Assembly: GCF_901538355.1 (NCBI RefSeq)
Contig: NZ_LR593887.1
Coordinates: 620,001-684,000, forward strand
Direction: 5' to 3'
DNA length: 64,000 nucleotides
From: Tuwongella immobilis
GTDB taxonomy: Bacteria > Planctomycetota > Planctomycetia > Gemmatales > Gemmataceae
Part shown: positions 46,149 through 55,879 of the stretch, one piece after another
Numbering within the stretch: position 1 is the stretch's first letter
Layout: each line of letters starts with the position of its first letter
Position numbers and translations under genes: made by a program
The notes under the pieces: generated by a model
The model's input: only the letters and a program-made list of their open reading frames with translations
The model's database searches: none
What the model was told of the DNA's origin: nothing

Positions 46149-48170
46149 CTATTCCATGCGTGGCAGGCAATCCGTGCGATCCAACCGCAGATTCGGATTG
46201 AAGTACGGATCGCCCTTGGCCAGGAATTCGCCCCACTTCAGATGGAACAGGTTGAATTCGCGTTGGAATCGGGCGACCTTTTCTTCGGTATCTTCCGGGC
46301 CGCGGGTCTTGGATTCAAAATGGTACAGTTCGACATCGGGCGTCCAGACGATGCGGAAGTGATGTTCGATGACCTGAACGCACAGATCGACATCGTTGAA
46401 TGCGAGAATGTATCCCTCATCGAATCCGCCCACTTTCTCGAACACTTGGCGGGGCATCATCAGACAGGCGGCGGTGACGCAGCCATAATTTTGGGCGTAC
46501 CATAATCGATTGGCGTAGCCGGGAGCTTGTCGGGGGAAATGCACATGGGTGTGCCCCGCGAGTCCGCCGATGCCCAGCACCACCCCGGCGTGCTGGATCG
46601 TGTCATCCTCGAAATAGAGTTTCGCACCCACCGCACCAATACCCGGCTGAATCGCTTGCTTGACCAGATTTTCCAGCCAAGTCGGGCTGATACTGCGGAC
46701 ATCGTTATTGAGAAACAGCAGCAATTCGCCACGGGCATGCGTGACGGCAAAATTGTTGACCGCCGCGTAATTGAACGGCTTATCCCACTTCAAAATGCGG
46801 ATATGCGGTTCGCGTTCGAGCGTGGCATAATAGTCCCAGGTGGCGGGGTCTTTGCTGCCATTCTCGACGATAATCACTTCGTAATTCGCGTAGGTCGCCT
46901 CAAACAGTGACGCCATCGCACCACGGAGAAAATGTACCTGGTCTTTGTTGGGAATAATCACCGTTACCAGCGGCCGTTGCACCAGCGCGTAATCGATGTG
47001 ATACAAGCCCGGCAGCGGCCCATCCAGCACAGTTCCCGCCACTTTCAGCCGATGCAGATGATCGGCCAGCGCTCGCTTGCCCGCTTCAAAGGCGTATTGC
47101 TTGCTTTCGGGATTTTGCGCCGTGGAATTCGAATGCATCCGCCAATGGTACAGCACTTTGGGAATGTGAATGATCCGCTTGGCTTTTTCCGTCGCCCGCA
47201 AAATCAGGTCGTAATCTTGGGCCCCGTTGAAGGCCGACCGGAAGCCACCCAGTTGCAGCAGCAGCGACCGCTTGAGCACAAACAAATGACAGATGTAATT
47301 CAGACTGCGGAGCGTTTCCGGGGACCAATCCGGCTTGAACAGCGGCTCGCAGCGATCGCCCTCGGAATCGAGCTTATCCTCGTCGCTGTACAAGACATCC
47401 GCATCGGGCACCTGATTGATGGCCGAGACGATTTCGTAGAGCGCAAACGGTGCGAGCGTGTCATCGTGATCGAGCATGGCGACGAATTCGCCCGTGGCTT
47501 GCCCGATGGCCGCATTGGAATTGCCGACAATCCCGGCGTTCTTTTCCAGCAGCATCACCTTGATGCGGGGATCGTGATTGGCTAGCTCCGTGAGGCGTTC
47601 CCGCAGGCCCGGCAGCGTACTGCCCCCATCTGCCAGACAGAGTTCCCAGTTGCTGTAGGTTTGCTGCCGAACCGAATCGACCATCGCTTCCAGGTAGGTC
47701 AGCGGCGTGTTGTAGGTCGGAACGACGATGGAAATGAGCGGCGACACGGCAAAGGTCGCATGGCGCTGGCGATCGAGTTCGGCCCGTTTCGGCTCGAAGC
47801 GGTCGATCCAGAGATGGTACGGCTTCTTCTCGATGGTGGCGGCAAAGTCTTGCCAATCTCGCAGTGGGGGCATCGGGCGACCGGCCAGATAGCATGCGCT
47901 GCGAATGGCGACCCGCAGCAGCCGCTTGGCGATGGCTCGACGACGGGTGCGGGGCGGCATCAGTTTGTCGCGGAGTTTCAGCAGCAATCGCTTGTGCAGC
48001 GCCACCGTCATGCGGCGATTCAGGGTCATCAGCCGATGATGCGTTTGGTGCAGTTGCTCGCTGCGCTTGGCCAACGCATGTTCCAATTGGGCGATGCGTC
48101 GCTGTGCGGCGATCAGTGCATGTGCGGAATCATCTGCCGAAGATTGCGCTGCTTCCGAAACCGAGGCCAT
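46149..48170 (-). CDS. Two-domain family-2 glycosyltransferase
   Basis: A 673-residue protein. An N-terminal coiled coil (RRIAQLEHALAKRSEQLH) is followed by two GT2 domains. The first has ISIVVPTYNTPLTYLEAMVD, DHDDTLAP and VLYSDEDKLD. The second has VTVIIPNKDQVHFLRGAM, ELLLFLNNDVRSISPTWLE and FDEGYILAFNDVDLCVQV. Such double GT2 proteins make rhamnan-like or O-antigen-type polymers. It is cytoplasmic or membrane-associated, with no strong membrane helix. Divergent from the MBL gene, with about 280 bp between. Confidence 0.9.
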   Translation of the reverse strand: MASVSEAAQSSADDSAHALIAAQRRIAQLEHALAKRSEQLHQTHHRLMTLNRRMTVALHKRLLLKLRDKLMPPRTRRRAIAKRLLRVAIRSACYLAGRPMPPLRDWQDFAATIEKKPYHLWIDRFEPKRAELDRQRHATFAVSPLISIVVPTYNTPLTYLEAMVDSVRQQTYSNWELCLADGGSTLPGLRERLTELANHDPRIKVMLLEKNAGIVGNSNAAIGQATGEFVAMLDHDDTLAPFALYEIVSAINQVPDADVLYSDEDKLDSEGDRCEPLFKPDWSPETLRSLNYICHLFVLKRSLLLQLGGFRSAFNGAQDYDLILRATEKAKRIIHIPKVLYHWRMHSNSTAQNPESKQYAFEAGKRALADHLHRLKVAGTVLDGPLPGLYHIDYALVQRPLVTVIIPNKDQVHFLRGAMASLFEATYANYEVIIVENGSKDPATWDYYATLEREPHIRILKWDKPFNYAAVNNFAVTHARGELLLFLNNDVRSISPTWLENLVKQAIQPGIGAVGAKLYFEDDTIQHAGVVLGIGGLAGHTHVHFPRQAPGYANRLWYAQNYGCVTAACLMMPRQVFEKVGGFDEGYILAFNDVDLCVQVIEHHFRIVWTPDVELYHFESKTRGPEDTEEKVARFQREFNLFHLKWGEFLAKGDPYFNPNLRLDRTDCLPRME

Positions 48171-48447
48171 GCCGTTCCCCTTTCCCGCTCCACAATCGGG
48201 GTGTTTCCCCAGGCATCAGGGCTTATGCCACGATCCCGAATTTGCGACAAGGCGAATTCGCCGATCCGGACGAGGAAGTGGCGATATTCGTGAGAGTGTG
48301 CCGATGCGGAAGCCCCCACAAGCCGTCTTGGAGGGATCGAATCTCGAAGATTTTGCCGAGCGATGCATTTTGCCGCATTCGTTGGGCGTGGAAATCGGGT
48401 AAACTGTCCTAGCGGTCCGACGGTCGCGTTTGCCCAGGAACGATCGT

Positions 48448-49221
48448 ATGCGCATTGCCTATCATCCGTCGTCCAATCTTCCCCGCACGTTGCACTATCT
48501 GACAACGCTGTGCTTCAACGATTCCATCGCACTGGATGCCGGGCCAATTGGCCTGTTGGGATTGCCCGAAGAACAAGCCGCGATTCATGATGTGGTGCTC
48601 ACGCATGCCCATATCGACCACCTGGCAACGCTGCCGATTTTCCTGGAGAATGTCTATCGGCTCACGCCTCGGCCCATCGCCATTCATGCGACACGGGAGA
48701 CGATCGCCGCGCTGCATGCGCACGTCTTCAACGATTGTCTGTTCCCCACGTTGGAACTACTCAACGGGTTGAATCCGCCGTTTTGCACGCTGCACGAAAT
48801 CCGCCCTCGTGTGCCGTTCTTCGTTGGCGGGCTGCAATGGGAGGCGGTGCCGTTGATGCATCCCACCCCATGCGTCGGCTATCGGGTGCGGGATGAGCGC
48901 GGGGCGATTGTCGTGGCCACCGATACCGACGATTGCCCCGGCTTGCACGAATTGCTGTTCGATACCCCGCGATTGCGAGCCGTCTTTCTGGAAGCATCGT
49001 TCCCGAATAGTCAGACGCCCTTGGCCCGCGCTTCGCAGCATCTCACGGTTGGGCAGTTTCTCGATTTCGCATTCCGATTGCCGGAATCGGTGTCGATTTT
49101 CGCCATTCACACCAAGGCACGATTTCGCAAAGAGATCAGCGACGCCATTCGCAAAGCCAAGCGGAAGAACGTCAGCGTCTTTCAGGCCGGACAATCGATT
49201 GATCTGGCACAATTCGATTAA
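48448..49221 (+). CDS. MBL-fold metallo-hydrolase, phosphodiesterase-like
   Basis: The protein has 257 residues from ATG 48448 (AGGA upstream). Metal ligands of the metallo-beta-lactamase fold are seen: THAHIDH (His53, His55, Asp57, His58), PLMHPTPCVGY, VVATDTDDCPG and FAIHTKARF. The order and the QSCGLDAG-type start (ALDAGPIGLLGLP) resemble class II cAMP phosphodiesterases and RNase Z-like proteins. The substrate is not certain. Single gene with its own intergenic upstream region. Confidence 0.82.
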   Translation: MRIAYHPSSNLPRTLHYLTTLCFNDSIALDAGPIGLLGLPEEQAAIHDVVLTHAHIDHLATLPIFLENVYRLTPRPIAIHATRETIAALHAHVFNDCLFPTLELLNGLNPPFCTLHEIRPRVPFFVGGLQWEAVPLMHPTPCVGYRVRDERGAIVVATDTDDCPGLHELLFDTPRLRAVFLEASFPNSQTPLARASQHLTVGQFLDFAFRLPESVSIFAIHTKARFRKEISDAIRKAKRKNVSVFQAGQSIDLAQFD

Positions 49222-49311
49222 TCGCTGAATTTCGTCTTTCCGATTAAGTTCCCCCGATCTTTCGTTCGATGTCTTTACCAGTGAAATTGGGACATTGAGG
49301 GAGATGGGGCC

Positions 49312-50598
49312 ATGGGACGAACTCAAAACTGGCTGATGGCGGGCTTCGTGGGCCTCACCGGGGTGACCGGGTGCGTGCATACGGCCAAGCCATCGGCGAA
49401 TTGTGCGAGTGACCCCAGCGTGGCACTGGCCAGTCTGCCGATGGTGTCGCGGCCCGACCTGGAACCGTCGCTCGACATGCTGCAAACGCTCAAGCCCGGC
49501 GTGATGCCGATGCAGCCGTTGCCTGGAAGCTATCGCGGACTGACCGAAGCGATGGCCCAAACCATGGCGGTGCAATCCTGCGGGTTGGCGAATTCGCTGG
49601 AGCGGGAAGGGCACGTGGGCAGCGATGGTCCCTCGAAATGGCGGCATCATGCCTATCGCAAGCATCAAGAATCTGAGCAGTTTCGCCGCACGATTCTGCA
49701 TCTTACGGCCCAGGATCTTCGCAATCGGCAAGCCGGTGCCGCGCTCGCCGCGTACTACGGATTGGCCGAGGCGGAAGTGAGTCTGGAACGGCTCGGCGAA
49801 AGTGCCGCCCAGATGCAACGCACGTTGACGATGGCCAAAGATACCCGCGATCGTGGGTTGCCATTGCCCGTGAAATACGAAGAACTACTGCGGCGCGAAT
49901 TGGATCTGGAATCGAATCGCGCCAAATCGCTGCATGCCATCGAAGATCTCAACGGCAAACTGCGGTCGCTCGTCGGCATCGTCGGGGAATCCGAACGGCT
50001 GATGCCCATGGAATTGCCGATGTTCAACCCCGCGCCCGTGAATGTCGATCAGGCGATTCACACGGCCATGACCTATCGACCCGATTTGCAGTTATTCCGC
50101 TACCTGGAATCGGAGTTGTCCACCAGTAATCTGGGGCTGACCCGCGAGTTGCTGGGGTCCGTGAATGCCCTGCTGGGCAGTGCCGGTGCCGAAGATTGGA
50201 AATTACTGCTGCTGCGGCTGAGTGAAATTTGTTTCGGTGATGAGCCGGCGGAAGTGCAGCAGCGGCGCAATCAGATTCGCAGTGTGCGCCAGGAACGCGA
50301 ACGGCAAGCGATTGCCGAGGTGCGTACCGCGGTGTTGGATTTGGAATTGGCGATGAAACGGCTGGCGATCAGCCGCGATAAGTTGCTCAATCAGCAATCG
50401 CAGGAAGCGGACATCCGCAAACGCAGTGCCCAGGGATTGGCGTCGTTCCTGGAAGAGGCCAATATCCGTCAGGAAGTCATTCAGACGCGGCTGGAACTCA
50501 GCCAAGCGATGATGGCCTGGCAGCGTGCCCGAATTGCCCTCAAGCAGTCGCAAGGGCTGCTGGTGCACGAGGTTCCGATTCCCGTACTGCCTCGCTGA
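49312..50598 (+). CDS. TolC-like outer-membrane lipoprotein
   Basis: A 428-residue protein with signal peptide and lipobox GVTGC, then two TolC-type helical halves (AAYYGLAEAEVSLERLG ... ANIRQEVIQTRLELSQAMMAW). The start has GGGAGATGGGG before it. TolC-family proteins form the outer-membrane channel of exporters. Here the N-terminal half includes a stretch (REGHVGSDGPSKWRHHAYRKH) not usual for the family. It converges on the ATPase gene of the export cluster, stop codons 16 bp apart, so it is close to but not in the same operon. Confidence 0.8.
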   Translation: MGRTQNWLMAGFVGLTGVTGCVHTAKPSANCASDPSVALASLPMVSRPDLEPSLDMLQTLKPGVMPMQPLPGSYRGLTEAMAQTMAVQSCGLANSLEREGHVGSDGPSKWRHHAYRKHQESEQFRRTILHLTAQDLRNRQAGAALAAYYGLAEAEVSLERLGESAAQMQRTLTMAKDTRDRGLPLPVKYEELLRRELDLESNRAKSLHAIEDLNGKLRSLVGIVGESERLMPMELPMFNPAPVNVDQAIHTAMTYRPDLQLFRYLESELSTSNLGLTRELLGSVNALLGSAGAEDWKLLLLRLSEICFGDEPAEVQQRRNQIRSVRQERERQAIAEVRTAVLDLELAMKRLAISRDKLLNQQSQEADIRKRSAQGLASFLEEANIRQEVIQTRLELSQAMMAWQRARIALKQSQGLLVHEVPIPVLPR

Positions 50599-50614
50599 AT
50601 GCGGCCATCCGTCG

Positions 50615-51730
50615 TCAGGTCTGCGAATAGATGCGGCGAATCTGCTCGATGAACGGGGTGCTGGATTGCAACGCGGCCTGAAATTCGGCGTTGCCCAGGG
50701 AGTAGACTTCGACCGGGGAGTTGGCGCGGACGGTGGCGTTGCGAGGCTCGCCGGTCATGAGTGCCCGTTCGCCAAAGTAGCGGCCTTCGCCCAATCGGGC
50801 GACCTCGTTGGCGGGGCCGCCGCCTTGCGAAATCAGAATCGAAACTTCCCCGCTCCAGACGATGTAGAATTTATCCCCCGCGTCGCCCTGATGGAAAATC
50901 GTGGTGCCGACGGGGTAGCGTTCCAGCCGCATATTGCCCGCCACGCGAGAAATTGCATCCGGCGTCAGCGTGCTAAACACGGCACATTCCCGCAGATATT
51001 CGCACAATTTCAGCGATTCCCGCACCGGCACGTTCGAGGCGATGCGGCCCTTCTCCATGGTGATGATCCGATCTGCCATGTCCCGAATGCGGGTATCGTG
51101 CGTGACCACCAAGCTGGTCGCCCCATCTTCGACGGCCAATCGCTTGAGCATGTGGATGACCTTGTCGGACGATTTTTCGTCCAATGCCGCCGTCGGCTCA
51201 TCCGCAAGAATCAATTTCGGCTTATTGATGAGTGCCCGTGCAATCGCCACCCGTTGTTTCTGCCCACCGGAAAGGCCATCGGGTTTGTAATTGACGCGGT
51301 GGCCTAGATCGAGCGCGGTGAGAATCTCCACGGCTTTCTGATAGCGATCCGCAGGCATATTCGGATGCACTTCCAACCCCATGCAGACATTCTGCGCCGC
51401 GGTCAGCGATTCAAACAGATTGTGCGCCTGGAAGATGAATCCGAGCCGTCGCCGGGCTGCAACGAGTGCGCCGCCGCTAAGCCCGAGCATTTCTTGGCCC
51501 AGCACGTTGACGCTGCCGGTCTGCACGGAGCGCAACCCGCCCACGAGCGTCAGCAGCGTCGTTTTGCCGCAGCCGGATGCCCCCAGCAGCATGACAATTT
51601 CGCCTGGGAAAATGTCCAATTCGATGTCGTGCAGCACCGTCGTGGCGGTTTCGCCACTGCCGTAAACATGCTTGAGTCCCCGAATGGAAATCGTGGGTTG
51701 TTGGTGATCGTGCGACGAAAAATCGGTCAT
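50615..51730 (-). CDS. ABC exporter ATPase (DevA-like) fused to a cyclic-nucleotide-binding domain
   Basis: The protein has 371 residues from ATG 51730. The N-terminal 230 residues are a LolD/DevA-type ABC ATPase: GASGCGKTTLLTL, YKPDGLSGGQKQRVAIARAL, LILADEPTAALD and VVTHD. The C-terminal 120 residues form a cNMP-binding beta-roll (LRECAVFSTLTPDAISRVAG, GTTIFHQGDAGDKFYIVWSGEV, LGEGRYFGERALMTGEPRNATVRA). The fusion suggests control of transport by a cyclic nucleotide or similar ligand. It lies 14 bp after the permease gene. Confidence 0.92.
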   Translation of the reverse strand: MTDFSSHDHQQPTISIRGLKHVYGSGETATTVLHDIELDIFPGEIVMLLGASGCGKTTLLTLVGGLRSVQTGSVNVLGQEMLGLSGGALVAARRRLGFIFQAHNLFESLTAAQNVCMGLEVHPNMPADRYQKAVEILTALDLGHRVNYKPDGLSGGQKQRVAIARALINKPKLILADEPTAALDEKSSDKVIHMLKRLAVEDGATSLVVTHDTRIRDMADRIITMEKGRIASNVPVRESLKLCEYLRECAVFSTLTPDAISRVAGNMRLERYPVGTTIFHQGDAGDKFYIVWSGEVSILISQGGGPANEVARLGEGRYFGERALMTGEPRNATVRANSPVEVYSLGNAEFQAALQSSTPFIEQIRRIYSQT

Positions 51731-51744
51731 CCCTATGCCATCCG

Positions 51745-52917
51745 TTAGAACACTTCGGCTGGATCGACCAGCAATGCCTTGCGTAACGCCAACAAGCCAG
51801 AAATCACACACATGCCCACGGTGAGCAGCAGCAGAAAACTCACCCGCCCCAGCGACAATTCCATGGGCAACCCGGTCATGCCCGCCAGCAGTTGATACAG
51901 CCCCCACGAGGCGATCAGCCCTGGCACAAACCCCATCAACGCCAGCAACACGGCCTGCTGCAGCACCACGCCGGTGAGGTAGAAATTCGAGTATCCCATC
52001 GCCTTCAGCGTGGCATATTCCGGCAGGTGATCCGCGACATCAGACGACAGAATCTGGAAGCAAATCACCACGCCTACAATAAAGCCCATGACCATGCCAA
52101 AGCCGAACGCAAAGCCAATGGGCGTCGCATCTTGCCAAAATTGCATCTCCCGCTGGATGAGCGTTTCGCGGGGCATGGCGAGGGTATCCTCGGGCAAGTG
52201 CTGATTGATGCGATCGGCGATGATTTGCGGATCTTCCCCCGCCGCAATTTTGACCACGCCCAAATCCATGGTGGCCAATGGCGAGCCGGGATTCCACGGC
52301 ACGGAAAATCGCCTGGCGAATTCCGGCACCGACAGTACCAAATTGCCGTCCGCCGTGAAATCCGTCCCCAATTGGAAGGTGCCGACAATCTGCGTATCGG
52401 TCCCAGCAAGTTCGGCCTCGGTGCCCGGTTCGATGCGACCGTACACCGCTTTGGAATAGCGATCAAACAGCACGCCCATGGTGTGGATGCGGGCCGCCTG
52501 TTGGCGGACTTCCGGAAGCAAGAGCGGCGCCCCATCCGACTCCACCGCAATCGCCCGAATCGTGCGGACAGCCGTGAGATCGTCGCCCGCCGCCAGATTT
52601 CGCCAGCGTGCCAAATTCGTTTCGGTGTACAGTGGAGTGGCCCGTTCGACCCCCGCTGCGCTCAACGCCTGAGCCAGCCGCGCTCGCGGGATATTCAGCG
52701 GTAAACTCAATGCCTTGCGGGATTTGCTGATGAGAATGACTTCGCCGTCGAGTTGTCGCAACAGGGCGACCGTGGAATCGAACAGCGCATTGCGGAATCC
52801 GAATTGCACAAACATGAGAAAGACGGCGAATCCGACCCCCGCCGAGGCCAAAATCAACCGCAAGCGATTATGAGTCAGATTGCGCCACGCCAATGGCACC
52901 CGCTGCAGCCACGCCAT
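51745..52917 (-). CDS. ABC exporter permease, DevC/MacB-like
   Basis: The protein has 390 residues from ATG 52917. A first membrane helix (LRLILASAGVGFAVFLMFVQFG) is followed by a large extracytoplasmic domain and three C-terminal helices (IGFAFGFGMVMGFIVGVVICF, VVLQQAVLLALMGFVPGLIAS, VSFLLLLTVGMCVISGLLALRKA), the FtsX/MacB topology. ATLKAMGYSNFYL is typical of DevC. No DevB/HlyD-type adaptor gene is found next to it. Same operon as the ATPase. Confidence 0.9.
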   Translation of the reverse strand: MAWLQRVPLAWRNLTHNRLRLILASAGVGFAVFLMFVQFGFRNALFDSTVALLRQLDGEVILISKSRKALSLPLNIPRARLAQALSAAGVERATPLYTETNLARWRNLAAGDDLTAVRTIRAIAVESDGAPLLLPEVRQQAARIHTMGVLFDRYSKAVYGRIEPGTEAELAGTDTQIVGTFQLGTDFTADGNLVLSVPEFARRFSVPWNPGSPLATMDLGVVKIAAGEDPQIIADRINQHLPEDTLAMPRETLIQREMQFWQDATPIGFAFGFGMVMGFIVGVVICFQILSSDVADHLPEYATLKAMGYSNFYLTGVVLQQAVLLALMGFVPGLIASWGLYQLLAGMTGLPMELSLGRVSFLLLLTVGMCVISGLLALRKALLVDPAEVF

Positions 52918-53081
52918 CGCATCGCCATCCTTCCGCAGTTCGATTATTCGACGGGCGATTATACCATGGCGGTGGCGAATGCCAAGCGGGAATGTCGAAT
53001 GCGAGCGGAATGCCAATCGACCCACCGAATCCTCGCCCAGGAACCGGCGGATTCGGTGAGTCGGGAATGCAACGGCATCAA

Positions 53082-54494
53082 TTAGCGTGCTTGGCCCGGA
53101 GCGGCGGCTGGTGGCAATGGCCATTCATCTTCGAGCATGAACCCGGCGATTTCGGCGGCGAATTGCCACATCTCCCCAAGCGATTGAATCGCTTTGAGGC
53201 GGGCTTCGGCCACCGCACGTTGGGCTTGCAATACCCGCAAATATTCAAACTGGCCACCCTGATACGCCTTCAACGACAATTGGTAGGTTTCTTCGGCCTT
53301 CGGTACGATCGACGTGAGATAGCGTTCCGCGCGCTTGCGAGAAGCGGTGTACTGCGCGAATGCGGTCGAGAGTTGCCCCACGAGTGCGTTTTGCACCCGG
53401 CCCACTTCGTTGATCGCTTCGCCGAGTTGGGCCTGGGCCGCGCGAATTTCGCCTTGATTGCGGTTCCACAACGGCACGGGCAACCCCACGCCAATGCTCC
53501 AATCGTCCGATCGGTTTTGGCTTTGTCGGGTGTACCCTGCGCCGACTGTCACGTTGGGAATCGGCTCGACTTTCGCCCGTTTCAACGCGACTTGCGCCCG
53601 TTCGACACCGAGTTGTGCCGAGCGAATATCCGGATGAATGCTCAACACATATTGACGTGTCGATTCCAACTGATAATCCGGCAAGGTGAGATCCACTGTG
53701 CCCAAGACCGTGGTTTCGGGCAAATCTTGTAGCCCCACGCTGGCGGCGAGTCGGCGAAAGGCGGCGGGCAATTCCCGTTTCGTGGCTTCGAGTTCTGCCC
53801 GGTACGATTCCAAATCGACTTCCAATTGCACCACATCCAGCCGACTACCTTCTTTGGCGGTCAGCAATTTGTTGGCGTTTTCCACCGATTTTTCCGCCAG
53901 TTGGATCAACTCCGCCAGAATCTCCGCGCGGCGTTGTAGCGTCACCAACGCATAGTACCGTTGGCGAACATCGGTGAAGACGCGATATCGTTCCGAAATG
54001 ACCGCAAGTGCCGCCCGATCCACATCTTTGAGCGCGGCGGCTCGAGATAATCCGAGTTTGTGGGCGGTGACAATTTCCTGGCTGAACATCGGCGTCCAGA
54101 TTCCGCCTGGCCCGGTGCGGTCGCCGAGTTCGTCTCCGGTGACGGTCAACACCGGATTCGGGTACAACCCAGCCTGAATCGCTCGCCCGCGTGCCGTTTC
54201 CACCGCCCAAGCGACCTGGGCCAAGCGGGGGTTGCGTTCCACGGTCATCGCCAGCAGTTGCGACAACGTCAGCCCGCTTCCCGGCATTGCCGATGCGGGC
54301 AGCGCCATTCCCGATGAATCGACGATCGTGGATTCACCGACTGCGCCTGAATAGGCGGTTTGGACCAACGGCGACATCGTCACCATCGGTTGCGGCGGGG
54401 GCAAATCCGGCGAGCTGGAGCGTGGCAAGACGCAGCCGGTCATCAACGCCGTAGGCAGACAAATGGAGACGATTTTGTAGGCAATGAACCGCAT
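53082..54494 (-). CDS. TolC/CzcC-family outer-membrane efflux lipoprotein
   Basis: The protein has 470 residues from ATG 54494 (GGGAGC upstream). Signal peptide and lipobox LMTGC. Two TolC halves carry the conserved helix pairs (SQEIVTAHKLGLSRAAAL, LQVDVVQLEVDLESYRAEL type, then VPLWNRNQGEIRAAQAQLGEA and GGQFEYLRVLQAQRAVAEARL). This is the CusC/CzcC branch used by metal and drug efflux. It is upstream of the DevC-like permease on the same strand, about 165 bp away, so the three are probably one export system. Confidence 0.9.
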   Translation of the reverse strand: MRFIAYKIVSICLPTALMTGCVLPRSSSPDLPPPQPMVTMSPLVQTAYSGAVGESTIVDSSGMALPASAMPGSGLTLSQLLAMTVERNPRLAQVAWAVETARGRAIQAGLYPNPVLTVTGDELGDRTGPGGIWTPMFSQEIVTAHKLGLSRAAALKDVDRAALAVISERYRVFTDVRQRYYALVTLQRRAEILAELIQLAEKSVENANKLLTAKEGSRLDVVQLEVDLESYRAELEATKRELPAAFRRLAASVGLQDLPETTVLGTVDLTLPDYQLESTRQYVLSIHPDIRSAQLGVERAQVALKRAKVEPIPNVTVGAGYTRQSQNRSDDWSIGVGLPVPLWNRNQGEIRAAQAQLGEAINEVGRVQNALVGQLSTAFAQYTASRKRAERYLTSIVPKAEETYQLSLKAYQGGQFEYLRVLQAQRAVAEARLKAIQSLGEMWQFAAEIAGFMLEDEWPLPPAAAPGQAR

Positions 54495-54602
54495 GATTCG
54501 GCTCCCAGATTCGAGGATATCACCCAATCCACATCGCAATTTCCCGTCAGAAATCGCTCGAAACAACCTGGAAATCCTGTCACCAGGATTGGGAACCTGA
54601 CA

Positions 54603-55043
54603 TCATTGCAAAATCCGTAGCAGCTTCAAATAAAGTGGTTGGGTTGACCTGTGAATTGTGTATTGTTGAATCGTCGGAATGAAATGTCGCTTGAAACTAC
54701 AATCTGTCCACGCGAAGAATCGATTCATCCCGGATGTTTGCCCCCATGAATCGGTGGCGAGATCGGCTTCGCGTGTCGGCGATTCAAGCGCGGTCAGCAC
54801 CAGTTCGCAGTCCCACAATGGCGAGGAGGTCGGCGTCCATGCCAGCGGAAATGGTCCGGATTTCCGTTCCTCGGTGGGGGCATGCGGGAGTGGCTCATGG
54901 TCGGCGTGATGGTCCCCGAGCAGTTCGTGCAAATGCACATGCGGCCGTGAATCGTGCCCACGCTGATGACAGCGATACGCCGCCATCCCCTGCGAAAGCA
55001 GGATCGCCATCATCACAACCAGCGATAGCAGAAATTTCCCCAT
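54603..55043 (-). CDS. His-rich small secreted protein
   Basis: A 146-residue protein with a signal peptide (LLSLVVMMAILLSQGMAAY) followed by a His-rich part (RPHVHLHELLGDHHADHEPLPH) that could bind metal ions. The rest is not recognised. It lies 108 bp before the CzcC-like gene, on the same strand. The pairing of a His-rich exported protein with an efflux channel gene is often seen in metal-resistance loci, but the metal is unknown. Confidence 0.65.
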   Translation of the reverse strand: MGKFLLSLVVMMAILLSQGMAAYRCHQRGHDSRPHVHLHELLGDHHADHEPLPHAPTEERKSGPFPLAWTPTSSPLWDCELVLTALESPTREADLATDSWGQTSGMNRFFAWTDCSFKRHFIPTIQQYTIHRSTQPLYLKLLRILQ

Positions 55044-55305
55044 GTCGCGTGTATCGGCACAATCTGCGTGATGCCTCCAATCCTGTCGCCGAGAATTCTT
55101 GCGAGAATTGCCAGAATCGCGACATCACGCGCTGCTTCCCGAATTTGCCACGCTCTCCTGGATCGGAGCGACGCCGGGATTATCACGGGGACGCCGTTCC
55201 CTTGGCCAAGGCCCACCGGCAACGCCCCTGACACCCCATCAACAGCGTCTCACAACCCCATCACCGGCGTTCCATGTCATCATCCGCCTGTGATGGGGGA
55301 GGGGG

Positions 55306-55866
55306 TTAGTCGCTGTGGCGTTGGCGGAGTCGGGGGGAGAGGCGGAGAATCCATTGGACGCGTTCGACTTCGTTGAGCCAGTCTTGGGTGACTTGGGCGA
55401 GCATGGGGTCGTTGGCGGGGACGATGCCGGTAGCGCAGGAGGCACCGACTTGTTGGCGGACGAGTTCGCGGTATTTGCTCAGGGTTCGTTCGCCGTAGCG
55501 GGCGACTTCGAAGCCGTCTTCGCTGAAGAAGACGGCGACGGGGACGCGATTGCCGCCGTTGATGGTCAGGGCGTGTTGCACGTCCATATGCTCATCGCGA
55601 TCGAGATAGCGCGGCTCGATCAGGGGATTGAGTCGGGCGAGTCGTTCGAAGATGGGGCATTGGGACGCACAATCGCCGCACCACGCGCCGGCGAGGATGA
55701 GAATGGGCATGCGGCGCGTAAAGCCTTGGACCATTTCGGTTTGGCTGGGGGGGAGTTGCACCTGTTCCAGCACGCCGTTCCAGCGGTGGCGTTGGCTTTC
55801 GGTCCCGTAGCGGTGGAGGAAGCCATCGTAGGGGAGAGCGGATTCGTAATGATGGAACAGGTTCAT
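55306..55866 (-). CDS. Thioredoxin-family protein
   Basis: The protein has 186 residues from ATG 55866, with GGAG 8 bases upstream (the ATG two codons earlier is too close to it). Active-site region AGAWCGDCASQCP holds CGDC; a further Cys follows, and GNRVPVAVFFSEDG supplies the cis-Pro. The fold is the thioredoxin_9 type. It has no signal peptide, so it is probably cytosolic. It follows the PPC protein gene by 13 bp. Confidence 0.85.
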   Translation of the reverse strand: MNLFHHYESALPYDGFLHRYGTESQRHRWNGVLEQVQLPPSQTEMVQGFTRRMPILILAGAWCGDCASQCPIFERLARLNPLIEPRYLDRDEHMDVQHALTINGGNRVPVAVFFSEDGFEVARYGERTLSKYRELVRQQVGASCATGIVPANDPMLAQVTQDWLNEVERVQWILRLSPRLRQRHSD

Positions 55867-55879
55867 GGGCATTTCTCCG

